This document shows positions 63,834 through 64,000 of a DNA stretch of 64,000 bases, piece after piece. Both the position numbers and the translations under genes were made by a program. The first letter of the stretch is position 1; every line of letters begins with the position of its first letter. Below the pieces are notes generated by a model. The model was not told the origin of the DNA and did no database searches. It saw only the letters and a program-made list of their open reading frames with translations. This DNA is from Erinaceus europaeus (taxonomy: Eukaryota; Chordata; Mammalia; Eulipotyphla; Erinaceidae). Location of the stretch: NCBI RefSeq assembly GCF_950295315.1, contig NC_080172.1:75505577-75569576 (forward strand). The letters run 5' to 3'.

Positions 63834-64000
63834 TGCCAGGCTTGCGTCGCATGAGAGAGACCCGGAACTCATGGTGGCATGGTAATATAATTCTTTATTT
63901 ATGCGGGAGCCCCAGAGTTGGCTGTGAGAACAGTGGGTTAAGCCACACGGCGCCCAACCACAATAGCCGGCATCCATCTTCCTGTCTGCACGCCTGCCCT
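63834..64000 (-). mobile_element. ERV 5' LTR, cut by window end
   Basis: The last 167 bases (sense) of the LTR, with AATAAA, align base for base with 59101-59267 and differ at about 17 positions. Confidence 0.88.

Larger units (their letters stand above)
59101..64000 (-). mobile_element. Endogenous retrovirus, class II (betaretrovirus-like), defective
   Basis: Sense on -: 5' LTR (63834 to beyond the window), primer binding site, gag remnants (63610-62101), a long non-coding interior (62100-60400), a hydrophobic env-like tail (about 60400-60270), polypurine tract (59578-59598) and 3' LTR (59101-59577). The interior is only about 4.25 kb and no protease, RT or integrase reading was seen, so pol is deleted or replaced. 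The tRNA-Lys-type primer site, twin CCHC knuckles in gag and TG...CA LTRs point to class II. All frames carry stops; it is an inactive genomic copy. Confidence 0.85.

Noticed and set aside
1..64000. CRISPR-like array from the regularly recurring about 270-bp repeats
   Set aside because: The repeats are dispersed SINEs on both strands with TSDs, in a mammalian genome.

Overview
The window looks like hedgehog (Erinaceidae) nuclear DNA. It carries the last exons of a mammalian coiled-coil gene, is saturated with tRNA-derived SINEs of the hedgehog (Eri) type, and holds two copies of a Vingi-clade non-LTR retrotransposon, a lineage described from hedgehogs. It is AT-rich, and introns and intergenic DNA are built from nested retroposons.

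Layout: (1) 1-20.7 kb holds the 3' part of CCDC18 on the + strand: six coding exons (1146-1289, 9058-9261, 11771-11908, 15885-16085, 19246-19713, 20682-20696), 389 codons plus stop, every intron in phase 0. Five exons encode coiled coil and the C-terminal tail; the last adds four residues. (2) 20.7-59.1 kb is gene-free: SINEs, L1 pieces, a long non-coding LINE-like repeat (here 'E family'), one solo LTR, U6 and U2 snRNA pseudogenes, a MIR, microsatellites and some unique sequence. (3) 59,101-64,000 is an endogenous retrovirus on the - strand: complete 3' LTR, polypurine tract, a long non-coding interior, broken gag pieces, a tRNA-Lys-type primer binding site, and the start of the 5' LTR, cut by the window edge.

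Repeat labels used below. SINE-A: tRNA-like head (box A near GTAGCGCAGNGGGTTAAG, box B near GGTTCGAGCCC), pyrimidine-rich middle, CAACAA/TAATAA-rich end; 'long' copies add a 3' module running from GCCTCCAGG to CCTGGAGGC. SINE-B: head GGCCAGGTGGTGGCGCACC, end ...CTATCCAATAAATAAA. SINE-C: head GATAGCATAATGGTTATGC, end GAGCTGAGCAGTGCTCTGGT. SINE-D: head GGGAGATGGCGCAGTGGATAAAGC. SINE-F and SINE-G: older tRNA-type SINEs. E family: two 3'-end subtypes, E1 (TTTATAAAAAGGAAACA on the antisense strand) and E2 (TTAGTGATTTAATATTGATT), most copies antisense to +. TSD = target-site duplication. Repeat ends are read by eye and are good to about 10 bases unless a TSD fixes them.

The only intact protein-coding gene is CCDC18. 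No RNA gene looks functional. The downstream neighbour expected from human synteny (DR1) was not seen.
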